A DNA stretch of 64,000 nucleotides from Lentimicrobiaceae bacterium (GTDB taxonomy: Bacteria > Bacteroidota > Bacteroidia > Bacteroidales > P3): contig JAFLTI010000009.1 in the NCBI GenBank assembly GCA_022510485.1, forward strand, positions 1 to 64,000, in the 5' to 3' direction. Shown in pieces: positions 10,564 to 19,700 of the stretch (positions within the stretch are counted from its first letter, which is position 1; each line of letters starts with the position of its first letter). The notes under the pieces are model-generated. The model had not been told where the DNA came from, did no database searches, and worked only from the letters and a program-made list of their open reading frames with translations. Made by a program: the position numbers and the translations under genes.

Positions 10564-10588
10564 ATATGCTTTCTTTTTTCTTGCTTTA

Positions 10589-11434
10589 CTAACTGAACAC
10601 TCCCGACAGATAGTTGCGCGTAAGCTCATTCTGCGGATTGTGGAATACCTGTTGGGCATCGCCTGTTTCTACAATGCCTCCCATATAGATAAAAATCACG
10701 TGGTCGGCTATACGCAATGCCTGACGGAGCGTATGGGTCACCATCACAATCGAATAATTTTCCTTTAACTTGACAAACAGGTCCTCTACCGTTTTGCTCG
10801 ATACCGGGTCGAGCGCCGAAGTTGCCTCGTCGGCAAGGATATATTCGGGTTCTACGGCAAGACTGCGTGCCAAACAAAGGCGTTGCTGCTGACCGATAGA
10901 CAGGCGCGTGGCAGGTTCCCTCAGGCGGCCTTTTACTTCTTCCCAAAGCCCCACTTCGCTTAGATAATGCTTTACTACTGCATAGAGCCTGCGTCTACCG
11001 CGGATTCCATGAATCCGGCACCCGTAGGCTATGTTGTCGAATATCGACATCGGCAGCGGGCAAGGCTTTTGCGGCACAAGCCCGATACGGCGCCGTATTT
11101 CGGTAATCTCGGTGGCACCGCTGCGCACGATATCCTTATTGCCCAACATAATGCTACCGCTAATCTGCACATGCTCTATGGAATCGGTAAGGCGGTTGAG
11201 CGATTTGAGCAGCGTAGATTTGCCGCATCCGGAAGGACCGATGATGCAGGTGATTTTGTTTTTGGGAATACGCACGCTTACATCTTTGAGAATCTTCTGC
11301 CCGTCTATCGACAGGTTCAAGCCGCGTACCTCCAGCTGGGTATCAGGGTCGGCATGCCTGAACTTGGCATCCGGTGCAAAACGACCGGGTTTTCTTTCTT
11401 TATCGCGCAGCGATATGTTTTTGAAAAGGCTCAT
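10589..11434 (-). CDS. pstB: PstB-family ABC transporter ATP-binding protein (phosphate by homology; sulfate possible by context)
   Basis: GPSGCGKSTLLKSLNRL, RLSIGQQQRLCLARSLA, ILADEATSALDP. Confidence 0.88.
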   Translation of the reverse strand: MSLFKNISLRDKERKPGRFAPDAKFRHADPDTQLEVRGLNLSIDGQKILKDVSVRIPKNKITCIIGPSGCGKSTLLKSLNRLTDSIEHVQISGSIMLGNKDIVRSGATEITEIRRRIGLVPQKPCPLPMSIFDNIAYGCRIHGIRGRRRLYAVVKHYLSEVGLWEEVKGRLREPATRLSIGQQQRLCLARSLAVEPEYILADEATSALDPVSSKTVEDLFVKLKENYSIVMVTHTLRQALRIADHVIFIYMGGIVETGDAQQVFHNPQNELTRNYLSGVFS

Positions 11435-12280
11435 TCAGACTTTGTTTTTCGAGAATTTTTTCATGATAAAACGAGAGGACAGGCTTATTACAAGCACTAT
11501 TATCGTCAATACTACAGCGGCGGCATAGGCGCGGTTCTGAACTTCCGCCTGCGGTGCACTGAGCTGAAAGAATATCGACAGCGGAAGCGTGGCGGCAGGC
11601 TGTGTAAGCGAGGTGGGAATGGAGTCGGAAAATCCTGCCGTAAACATCACCCCGGCGGCATCTCCTATGGCACGACCTACCGACAGCAAGGTGGCGGTGG
11701 CGATACCCGGCGCAATCTGGCGCAACATAATGCCGATAGTTTCCAAGCGTGTAGCCCCTAACGAATAGGAGGCATCCAGCAATTCGCGGGGAAAATTCTT
11801 GGCAACCTCGTCCATCGACCGTATCATAATCGGAACAATCAGCAAGGTGGTTACCAAAATACCTCCGGCAAGCGAGGTGCGCCAGCCCATATAAATCATC
11901 AACGTAAAGGCGAACGCGCCGTAAACTATGGAGGGAATACCGAAAAGCACATCGTAGGCAAGCCGTGCCACATAGGCAAATCGTGAATCTTTTTTGAGAA
12001 AGACGTTTAGATAAAAAACTACCGGAATACTGATGATAAGCCCCAACAGGGTGGATGCCAGCACAATGTAGAGCGACCCGACAATGGCATTGAGAAAACC
12101 GCCCTCCTTACCGATATAGAAACCTCCGCCGGGCAGGGAACTTACCATTTCCCACGTGATACAGCTCCAGCCGCGATGGAAAATAGTCCATACAATCGCC
12201 GCCACGAATCCGAACACGGTGAGCAGGGATATTATCATCAGCCCCTTGATGATGATTTCTTCTATGTATTTCGATCTCAT
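11435..12280 (-). CDS. pstA: PstA-family ABC transporter permease
   Basis: Multi-TM; PSIVYGAFAF, SYSLGATRLETI permease loop; operon position. Confidence 0.88.
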   Translation of the reverse strand: MRSKYIEEIIIKGLMIISLLTVFGFVAAIVWTIFHRGWSCITWEMVSSLPGGGFYIGKEGGFLNAIVGSLYIVLASTLLGLIISIPVVFYLNVFLKKDSRFAYVARLAYDVLFGIPSIVYGAFAFTLMIYMGWRTSLAGGILVTTLLIVPIMIRSMDEVAKNFPRELLDASYSLGATRLETIGIMLRQIAPGIATATLLSVGRAIGDAAGVMFTAGFSDSIPTSLTQPAATLPLSIFFQLSAPQAEVQNRAYAAAVVLTIIVLVISLSSRFIMKKFSKNKV

Positions 12281-12284
12281 ACCC

Positions 12285-13178
12285 TTATGCGTTTACTCTT
12301 TTAATGCGGTAAAGAATCATGCGGGATGCCAGATTAAACACCAGCACCACTATAAACAGAATCAGTGCCGCAAACATCAATGCCGCCTCGTACAAAGGCA
12401 GCGACAACATCTCTCCGTAGTTGTTGGCTATAAGTGCCGGAATGGGATAGCAGGCGTCTAACAAAGAGCGCGGCACTTCGGGCAGATTACCGCAAACCAT
12501 CAGCACGGCTATGGTTTCGCCCAGCGCACGCGATACGGCAAGCACCACCGCCGCAAAGATTCCCGGCAGTGATTTGCGCAACACTACCCTTTTAGCCGTC
12601 TGCCAGCGAGTGGAGCCTAATGCCTTGGAAGAATCGCGGAGTTCTTGAGGCACGGTGTCGAACAACTCCACAAACAGGCTCACCAACAGCGGCAGTATCA
12701 TAACGCTCAGCACGATGCCTCCCGTCAGTACGGTATATCCCGACGAGAATTTTACAAAGTGAGGTGCCAAACGGTCGGAAACCCAAGGCACAACAAGCAA
12801 GGTTCCCCATACACCGTAGATAACCGAAGGCAGGGCTGCCAATATGTCCAATGCCGGATATACCCAGCGTTTGACCCATGAACGCGCATATTCGGTAAGG
12901 AACACCGCCGTCAGCAAGGATAGAGGCAATGCCAAGGCAAGGGCAATGCCCGTAACCCAAACCGTTCCCATAATGAACGGAAAGAAGCCGAATTTATTTT
13001 TGAAAGGTTTCCATTCGCTTGCCGAAAGCAAATCCCATAAAGAGTGCTCTTCAAATATGGGGGCTGCCTTGAGATACAATCCCAGCCCCATAACGATTAC
13101 GAGCAACAACGACAGGGCGGTCATAACAAACATTACTCCGCCCGCTGCCCTTTCTCTGGCTATCCGCAAGGAACTCAT
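12285..13178 (-). CDS. pstC: PstC-family ABC transporter permease
   Basis: Multi-TM; LPSVIYGVWGTLLV, SKALGSTRWQTAKRVVL, SRALGETIAVLMV. Confidence 0.88.
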   Translation of the reverse strand: MSSLRIARERAAGGVMFVMTALSLLLVIVMGLGLYLKAAPIFEEHSLWDLLSASEWKPFKNKFGFFPFIMGTVWVTGIALALALPLSLLTAVFLTEYARSWVKRWVYPALDILAALPSVIYGVWGTLLVVPWVSDRLAPHFVKFSSGYTVLTGGIVLSVMILPLLVSLFVELFDTVPQELRDSSKALGSTRWQTAKRVVLRKSLPGIFAAVVLAVSRALGETIAVLMVCGNLPEVPRSLLDACYPIPALIANNYGEMLSLPLYEAALMFAALILFIVVLVFNLASRMILYRIKRVNA

Positions 13179-14155
13179 TCCGCCGTGGTTTTATCCTCCG
13201 GATGCAACAGCTGCATCGAATGTGCGATTTTTTCCTGCGACATACCGATGTAACCTGCCGGAACATTCTTTTGCTGTCCTTTACTCAAAACGTAGTCTAA
13301 AAACGCAATCATAACGGGATCGGCAGGAACGCCATTCGTTACTAAATACAGGTCGCGCGCCGGGGGCGAGGGATAGCGGTCGGCTGCTATCGCTTCGATG
13401 AACCGTTCTTTGGTATCGTAAAAATATTCTTCATCAGAAATCGTTCCATCGCCATCGGTATCTATGGGCAACACCGCCAGACCATCATTGGGACGGTGCG
13501 TATCGTTATCGTAGATATAGCCGATATTGTTGAGCCCTATACCGTAAACATCTTTCTGTATGGCAGCCGCCACCCCCGGATCTCCGAATACGGCAGTGCC
13601 GCCTAAATCTTCTTGTTTGGCACCAAGCCATAAAGCCCAAGTTTCCGCAGCGCCACAGGCATCGGAACGTGTATAGGCGTGCAAGGGTGTTTCATCGTCT
13701 GTACCCAGCACTTGTCCCCAAGTTGTAATTTCTCCCGTAATCCAAATCTTGATGGCTGTTTCCCGCGACAGTCCGTGTTTTAACAATTCCGGCAACAGGG
13801 GGTTGGCGGCATTGACGGTAGGTGCCACGGCATCCTTTGCCACAGCAAAACCCACAGCTCCTTTTGCTTGCTCGGGAGGATATACCTCTCGTGAAACCAT
13901 ACCGAAATCTACCACACCCGCCAATACGTCGGTCATACCTTTTCCGGCTCCTCCTGCCGAAATATCCACTCTCACGCCCGGATGTTCGGCTTGAAACTCG
14001 CCTGTCCACTGCACCGCCAGCGGATATAAAGCAAAAGCCCCTGATAGCGACAACTCTCCGCTCAAACCGTCTGCCGGCTTCCTTTTGGCGCCGCCGCAAG
14101 CCGAAAACAGCACAAGGGCAGCGCAGATACCACATCCTAAAAGATACTTTTTCAT
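13175..14155 (-). CDS. PstS-like substrate-binding lipoprotein with an embedded EF-hand-like loop
   Basis: Lipobox LFSAC; GELSLSGAFALYPLAVQW, ISAGGAGKGMTDVLAG; EF-hand-like DTDGDGTISDEE. Confidence 0.8.
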   Translation of the reverse strand: MKKYLLGCGICAALVLFSACGGAKRKPADGLSGELSLSGAFALYPLAVQWTGEFQAEHPGVRVDISAGGAGKGMTDVLAGVVDFGMVSREVYPPEQAKGAVGFAVAKDAVAPTVNAANPLLPELLKHGLSRETAIKIWITGEITTWGQVLGTDDETPLHAYTRSDACGAAETWALWLGAKQEDLGGTAVFGDPGVAAAIQKDVYGIGLNNIGYIYDNDTHRPNDGLAVLPIDTDGDGTISDEEYFYDTKERFIEAIAADRYPSPPARDLYLVTNGVPADPVMIAFLDYVLSKGQQKNVPAGYIGMSQEKIAHSMQLLHPEDKTTAE

Positions 14156-14187
14156 AATGGCGAATACCTTTATCTGTTAATTTGCCG

Positions 14188-14195
14188 CAAATATA
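14188..14195 (-). promoter_or_regulatory. Bacteroidetes -7 element for the pstS-like/cys operon
   Basis: Minus strand TATATTTG (TAnnTTTG), upstream of 14155. Confidence 0.6.
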
Positions 14196-14197
14196 CT

Positions 14198-14224
14198 TAA
14201 TCTACACTATATTTGTGTAGATTA
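14198..14224. promoter_or_regulatory. Operator palindrome 1
   Basis: TAATCTACAC-TATATTT-GTGTAGATTA perfect 10-bp arms. Confidence 0.88.
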
Positions 14225-14253
14225 CACGGAACAAGCTATTTTACTTGCGTTTA

Positions 14254-14280
14254 TAATCTACACTTATTTTGTGTAGATTA
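14254..14280. promoter_or_regulatory. Operator palindrome 2
   Basis: TAATCTACAC-TTATTTT-GTGTAGATTA perfect 10-bp arms, same as operator 1. Confidence 0.88.
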
Positions 14281-14300
14281 AATTGATGTAGAGAAATATG

Positions 14301-14308
14301 TACCTTTG
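14301..14308 (+). promoter_or_regulatory. Bacteroidetes -7 element for the Rrf2 gene
   Basis: TACCTTTG, about 25 bp before the ATG at 14333. Confidence 0.6.
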
Positions 14309-14332
14309 CCCTATCAAATTTCTTACTTAAAG

Positions 14333-14749
14333 ATGTTGTCGAAACAGACCCGCTATGCCATGCTTGCCACGATTTTTTTGGCTCGCCGATATGGTGGCGA
14401 AAAAGCCACCATCGCTCAGATTGCCGAATCGGAGCGTATTCCGCAGCGTGTGCTGGAACGCATTCTGCTCAAATTGAAAAACCGGGGCTATTTAGAGAGT
14501 GTACGCGGCAAGGTGGGCGGTTATCTGCTGGCGTGCCGTCCCGAGGATATTACATTGCTCGATATTGTAATACTTTTTGAGGATTCGGTTAGTATGCTGG
14601 CGTGTCTGTGCACGGATGACGAATACCGCGAGTGCGAATTCTGCAAAGACGAAGCCACCTGCCCTATCCGTAGCACGTTTGCAGGAATCTACCACCAAAC
14701 CGTTGAAGTTCTGCGCACCACCACCCTCGCCGACATCATCAAGCACTGA
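14333..14749 (+). CDS. Rrf2-family transcriptional regulator (start re-assigned to MLSKQTRYAM)
   Basis: MLSKQTRYAMLATIFLARRYGGEKATIAQIAESERIPQRVLERILLKLKNRGYLESVRGKVGGYLLA is typical Rrf2/IscR/CymR wHTH; cysteine-rich C-terminal region. Confidence 0.93.
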   Translation: MLSKQTRYAMLATIFLARRYGGEKATIAQIAESERIPQRVLERILLKLKNRGYLESVRGKVGGYLLACRPEDITLLDIVILFEDSVSMLACLCTDDEYRECEFCKDEATCPIRSTFAGIYHQTVEVLRTTTLADIIKH

Positions 14750-14795
14750 AAAATAATATATTATTCCACTATCTCCTGTTTACTACTGCAAAAAA

Positions 14796-14823
14796 AATAG
14801 AGAGAGCATTAGCCCTCTCTATT
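14796..14823. terminator. Bidirectional terminator between convergent genes
   Basis: AATAGAGAG/CTCTCTATT stem with A-tract upstream and T/A-rich downstream. Confidence 0.65.
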
Positions 14824-14851
14824 AATAAAATCTCTGATGCGTTTCTATGCC

Positions 14852-16663
14852 TTAGCGAACCACCAATTTTACAGTGGATTCTCCCTTGTCGCCGCTTATC
14901 CATACGATATACAGGCCGGCGGAAAGACTACGCAAAGAAACCGTAAGCCTGTTCGTGCCTGCCATACCCGAAAAGTGGCATACCGGAAGCTGTTCCCTGC
15001 CGTCTACAGAACGGATACCATAGCGAACAATACCACTATGGGCAAGGGTAAACGACAATTCCGCCGTTTCATACGCCGGATTGGGATAAACCCTCAACTG
15101 AGAGATATTTTCAAATTTCTGTACCGCTACAGGACTGTAAGTGATCATCCATACAAGACTGTCGGTATAGGTTCCATCGTTGAATGCCACCCGGTTGCCG
15201 TTCTTGTCTAAAAGTTCTATATGCCCTTCTCCGCTTACATTGTTAATGCCGTCTTTTGCCAAGTCGTGAACAACAAACGTATTGCAGCCCTGAGCCAAGC
15301 TTATATCATGCGTGTGTTTTTCGGCTTCGCTCACATCCAAATCGGGATAAGCATCCAGTTTTTCATAAACCTGCCCATTCTCGTCTGTAAAAGACCACGA
15401 AATTTCGGAGCCCCAGCGGTCTTGCCAAAAGTTAAGACTTACCTCAGCATCGTTCACAATATAATAATCCTTGTGCGCCACAATGGTAACAGGGTCTTGC
15501 AAAAGGCTCAGTGTTTCTCCGTTTACCGCCTTTACCTGTACTTGCAGGCTGTCTTTTTGCCCTGCCTTGTCAAGCAAGACCGAGGGAATCTCTACCCGTA
15601 CCATTGAACCGGTGGCAAAACCCTCCGTTGCAACCGTAAATTCCTGTTCTTCGCCACGAGCGGTACGAAATACAAAACTCACATTTTCTATCCTGTCCGT
15701 TTCGGAGTTGCGGCTTTCCAAATCAAAACCGACACGTACTGCATTATTGCAGGTAGTCTGAGCGGCGGTTTCAAAGTTCTTCATTTGAAAAACATATTCG
15801 GGTCCATTAGAGAACATAGGTTCGGTACGGCAAACGTTCAACACCTCCAGTTCGCTTTCGGTAACAAAAGCCACCACCTGCAGTTGAAGGAAATCTACCG
15901 GCACATAGCGGTAATCCTCAGGCAATTCCAAGGTATAGGTTCTGCTTACAAAACTTCCCTGCGTGGTAGTTTCTACCACATCGCCCTCAATGCCGGTAAG
16001 CAAATCGCGCAACACATGAAGGTGCATATACGAACCATCGGACAATACTTGCAAGGGATTGAGTTCCGAACCGTCTTGTGTTCCTTTTATATTGTCCTGA
16101 ACCAACATTACATGAATGTAGTTTTGAGCCTCTGCAGACGATTCCGTATAGTAGAGCTGCACCGTAACGCTCAATTCGCGCTTGCGCCAGTCGATACCGG
16201 CTCTAGCGGCGATATTGACGGAGGCGGTGGCACGCTCATCGCCATTCCACAAGAGTTCCTCCACATAGTTTAACCAATTGCCCCTGTCGGCAATAGCAAG
16301 TGCCATTGAAGCAGGAAACATATGACGGCTGATTTCCGCAGAGGGAATACCCGTAACATCGGCACGGCTTGCCAAAGCTTCTCCGTATGCCGAGCGCAAA
16401 TCCACCTCCCCGGTGCGGGGGGCAGCCAAGGTACCGGCATGGATATTCACAAAAAAGCAATCTTCGGGATAAAGCTCTCCTATCTCCCTTGCGATTTTAT
16501 GACCGGCAGGGCAGTTCGGGCAATGGATTCCCGTAAATTCTTCCATAAGCACCTTACGGTATTGCGGCGTTTTGTCCACAATGGTGTCTTGCGCACCGAG
16601 CGTTCCCACACAGGCTGCAAAAGCGGCGAGGAGGAATATCGATCTTACTTTTTTGAGTTTCAT
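14852..16663 (-). CDS. Omp28-like secreted protein with thioredoxin-like N-terminal region and T9SS sorting domain (start re-assigned to MKLKK)
   Basis: VLMEEFTGIHCPNCPAGHKIA; C-term LRVYPNPAYETAELSF...GLYIVWISGDKGESTVKLVVR. Confidence 0.82.
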   Translation of the reverse strand: MKLKKVRSIFLLAAFAACVGTLGAQDTIVDKTPQYRKVLMEEFTGIHCPNCPAGHKIAREIGELYPEDCFFVNIHAGTLAAPRTGEVDLRSAYGEALASRADVTGIPSAEISRHMFPASMALAIADRGNWLNYVEELLWNGDERATASVNIAARAGIDWRKRELSVTVQLYYTESSAEAQNYIHVMLVQDNIKGTQDGSELNPLQVLSDGSYMHLHVLRDLLTGIEGDVVETTTQGSFVSRTYTLELPEDYRYVPVDFLQLQVVAFVTESELEVLNVCRTEPMFSNGPEYVFQMKNFETAAQTTCNNAVRVGFDLESRNSETDRIENVSFVFRTARGEEQEFTVATEGFATGSMVRVEIPSVLLDKAGQKDSLQVQVKAVNGETLSLLQDPVTIVAHKDYYIVNDAEVSLNFWQDRWGSEISWSFTDENGQVYEKLDAYPDLDVSEAEKHTHDISLAQGCNTFVVHDLAKDGINNVSGEGHIELLDKNGNRVAFNDGTYTDSLVWMITYSPVAVQKFENISQLRVYPNPAYETAELSFTLAHSGIVRYGIRSVDGREQLPVCHFSGMAGTNRLTVSLRSLSAGLYIVWISGDKGESTVKLVVR

Positions 16664-16681
16664 TTTCTGTTTATTTGGAAT

Positions 16682-16713
16682 AAAAAAAAGGGGTGATACA
16701 GCCGTATCACCCC
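16682..16713 (-). terminator. Intrinsic terminator-like hairpin after the 2172-aa gene
   Basis: GGGGTGATAC-AGCC-GTATCACCCC; on the minus strand followed by TTTTTTTT. Confidence 0.92.
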
Positions 16714-16725
16714 TCAAAACACAAA

Positions 16726-19700
16726 CTATCTTATTATGATAAAACGACCGGCAGCCTTACGTTTTCCGTCTGACAGAACCAGCGTATAAAGACCTGCGGG
16801 CAGGTTCAAATCGAATTGGCTAACGCCTTCCATTCTATCGGCTTGCCATACCAATGATCCGTCAAGCGCATAGACGCTTACCCTACCGTTATAAGGCAGG
16901 TTCAACGAGAAAATACCCTTGTTCGGATTGGGATTTATAACAAGCGATTCAAAACCGGCTTCTTCCAGTTCTTCGTTAGCTACGCCCTTACCCAAGTGGT
17001 CGGAGAAAGCATAGGCGGATTCACCCGTAGCATAAATTGCCTTAACCGCATACATATACCAATCATCAGGCAAATCGGCATGGCTGTCTTGCAGAGTCTT
17101 TTCGGTGGTGTTTTCTTTAAGCAAGGTCCAGCGGTCGGGAACGGTCATATCGCCTTCACGTAAACGATAAACCGTATAGGACTTCACAAAATCTTCGCCA
17201 TCCGCCTTAACCGCCTTGCTTTCTTCCACACCGGCTTCTATGGCATCGGTACAATATGCCTGAATCATCCAGTTGTAATCCAAATCGGGACTGAGGTCGG
17301 TGATATGCGCCCAGCTGCCATCCACATTAATCATATTACCCCTGCCGCGAACCGCCGGACCTCGGTCTATACCGCAACCCCAGCCTTGGGTGAGATTTGC
17401 CGTATAACCCACAAGAACGGTCTTGGTTCCATCAATATAGTACGGTTTATCCAATACAACTTCGTTCCATTCGTTGTACTTGATAGACGAAGAGGGAACA
17501 TTTTGAGACAATACGGCAATACCGTCTTCTCCTTCCCAGATTTGAACACGGTAAGTACCTCGGGTAGGTTGCGTTTCCTGAGAGGCGGGATAGAACCTGA
17601 TTTTGTAGATATACATACCCACCACATTGTTGTCCGCCAAATCGGAAGTGGTGTATTTATGCGCGCAGGAAGCCGAAAAACCGCTGTTCTGCTGTCCGAT
17701 ACCGGTAAAGAAGGTTTCGGTGCTCCACGTGATATAATGCGGATAGGAGCCGGGATTTACGGGCGAATACCAATCTACCCTCACCTCTGCATCACTACGC
17801 TTAAAGGCACGTACAATAGGTTTATCAAGCTTTTCTTTAAGTTCGTTGCCCTCCAAAACGGTTTTGGTATCCGAAATGCTTACGGTTTTGGTAAGTTTTT
17901 CAAAATGCGGTTTTTCAATTTCTAAGGTATAGGAAGCTTTCAATACCGCAGGCACCTCTACGGAGCCTTCCGCACCGAGCACTGCCGAATAGGTTTTTTC
18001 TGCATTGAAAAGCCTTACCGTAGCACCCTGAGCGGATGTTCCGTTATTGGTGGTGGCTTTTACCGTAACCACCGACACCTTGCCTTTGGGCAACATTGCC
18101 GAAAGAACGGTATCGGAGGTGTTTCCTGTCTGTGAACGGGAGAATACGGCATAATAGTAGTTGCCGTCGGCTTGGTTCTTCCAATCGTTGTCTACATAAC
18201 CCAGTTCCTTAAAGTCATTGCCGGAAAGCTTGCTCCACGAAGCGGGATTGGCAATATTGGCTTCGGTAAAGCGATACAGTTCGTAGGTATAGTTAAAATC
18301 ATCTCCGTCGGCTTTCGACAAAGTTTTGGAAGCACCGCGTATGTTGGAAACCGTAGCGCGTATCATCCAGTTGAAATTGTAGATAGCAGGACCGTAACTG
18401 CAGAACGAAACCCAATTGTTATTAAAGAAAAGTAAATCACCGTCTGTTACCAGAGGTCCATTATCGGAACCGATAGGATAAGACCCCGGCGACATATAAG
18501 CATTATACCCTATGATGTAGCTTTGTTCGGCATTGATTAAAACCGGTTCGTCTAAAACAATGGTGTTCCATTGTTCCATTACCAAATCGGCAGAAGATAC
18601 GGTTTGCGAATAAGCTTCTTTTTCGTTTCCTACATTGTCGCTCTTCCATACCTTAACCGTAAAGTCGGCACTGGCGGCAGGATAGAACGAAATGCTGTTG
18701 ATATAGAATCCGTCTACACCGGCGTTCTGCAATTCCTGCGGAGTATAACGATGTCCTACACTCATATCACCGCCTGCATTGATACCGTAACCGGAATTAA
18801 ATTCGCTTTGGGTTTTAGACAGTTCCACTTCCTGCTGTCTTCTGGGTTTTTCCCAGCTGCAATCTACATAGTCTACCCAGTCTACGGCATTAAATTCCAA
18901 AGGCGGGCGAACATCTTCGGTTAAAGTTATCGTACCCAAATCGTAATGGAGGGAATCCAAAACAATGTCTTTTTCGGTATAAGTAACAAAACCTTCCTTG
19001 CGAACGGTAATATCGTAGGTACCGTAGTGGATATTGGCAAGATAAGCGGAATCGTTTTGATTCACCGTTGCCGTGTAGGTGTTGTTGATGCCCTTAAGCT
19101 GCACCGTAGCTCCGTAGGCTTTTTCGCCCGTATTGGTAAGTACCTTTACGCGAACATCCACATATTTGCCTTTATCCACAGCGCGGGAGAAAGTGTAATC
19201 GGAATAAGAACCGACCCTGACACTGCGCACGGCATAACGCCAAAGCGTATCTTTGAGCGCATGCCAGCCAAGGTCGCGCAACTGCATATCGGCAATCGGG
19301 TTCTCGGTAAGTTTTGTCCATACGGATTGGTCTTGTTCCTCTCCGTTCAACAAACGGTAAACTTCGTAGGTATAGTCTTCCGTTGCCTTGCCGGGGGCTT
19401 CTTTTTTCAGTTCCGAAGCCTTGCGTTTGGCTTTGCTGCACAGTTTAAGCGTATAAACGGCGTTTTGAGCCGCAACCGCCGGAGCATTGTTCAAAGCCGG
19501 CATCGAAAACTCCGAAGAACCATATTTGCCCAAGAAGTCAAGATTTCCAGTTGTGGGACGAACACTCAGCAATTCTGCCGGATCGGTAGGTGTTGAATTA
19601 GGATTTGCCGAGCAATAGGTATGAATCAACCAGTTGTAATTCATGCTGGGAGATACCATAGCTACCTTTAGCCATGTGCGACCGTTATCTGAAGAAAACA

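Noticed and set aside
10564-10659. N-terminal extension of cysD (MPNRYSTIRRMS...)
   Set aside because: It overlaps the end of pstB; MDNNRKLTHLKELEAEA matches known CysD N-termini.
16664-16717. N-terminal 18 residues of the ORF starting at 16717 (MRGDTAVSPLFFIPNKQK)
   Set aside because: They lie over the terminator hairpin; the signal peptide begins at MKLKK (16663).
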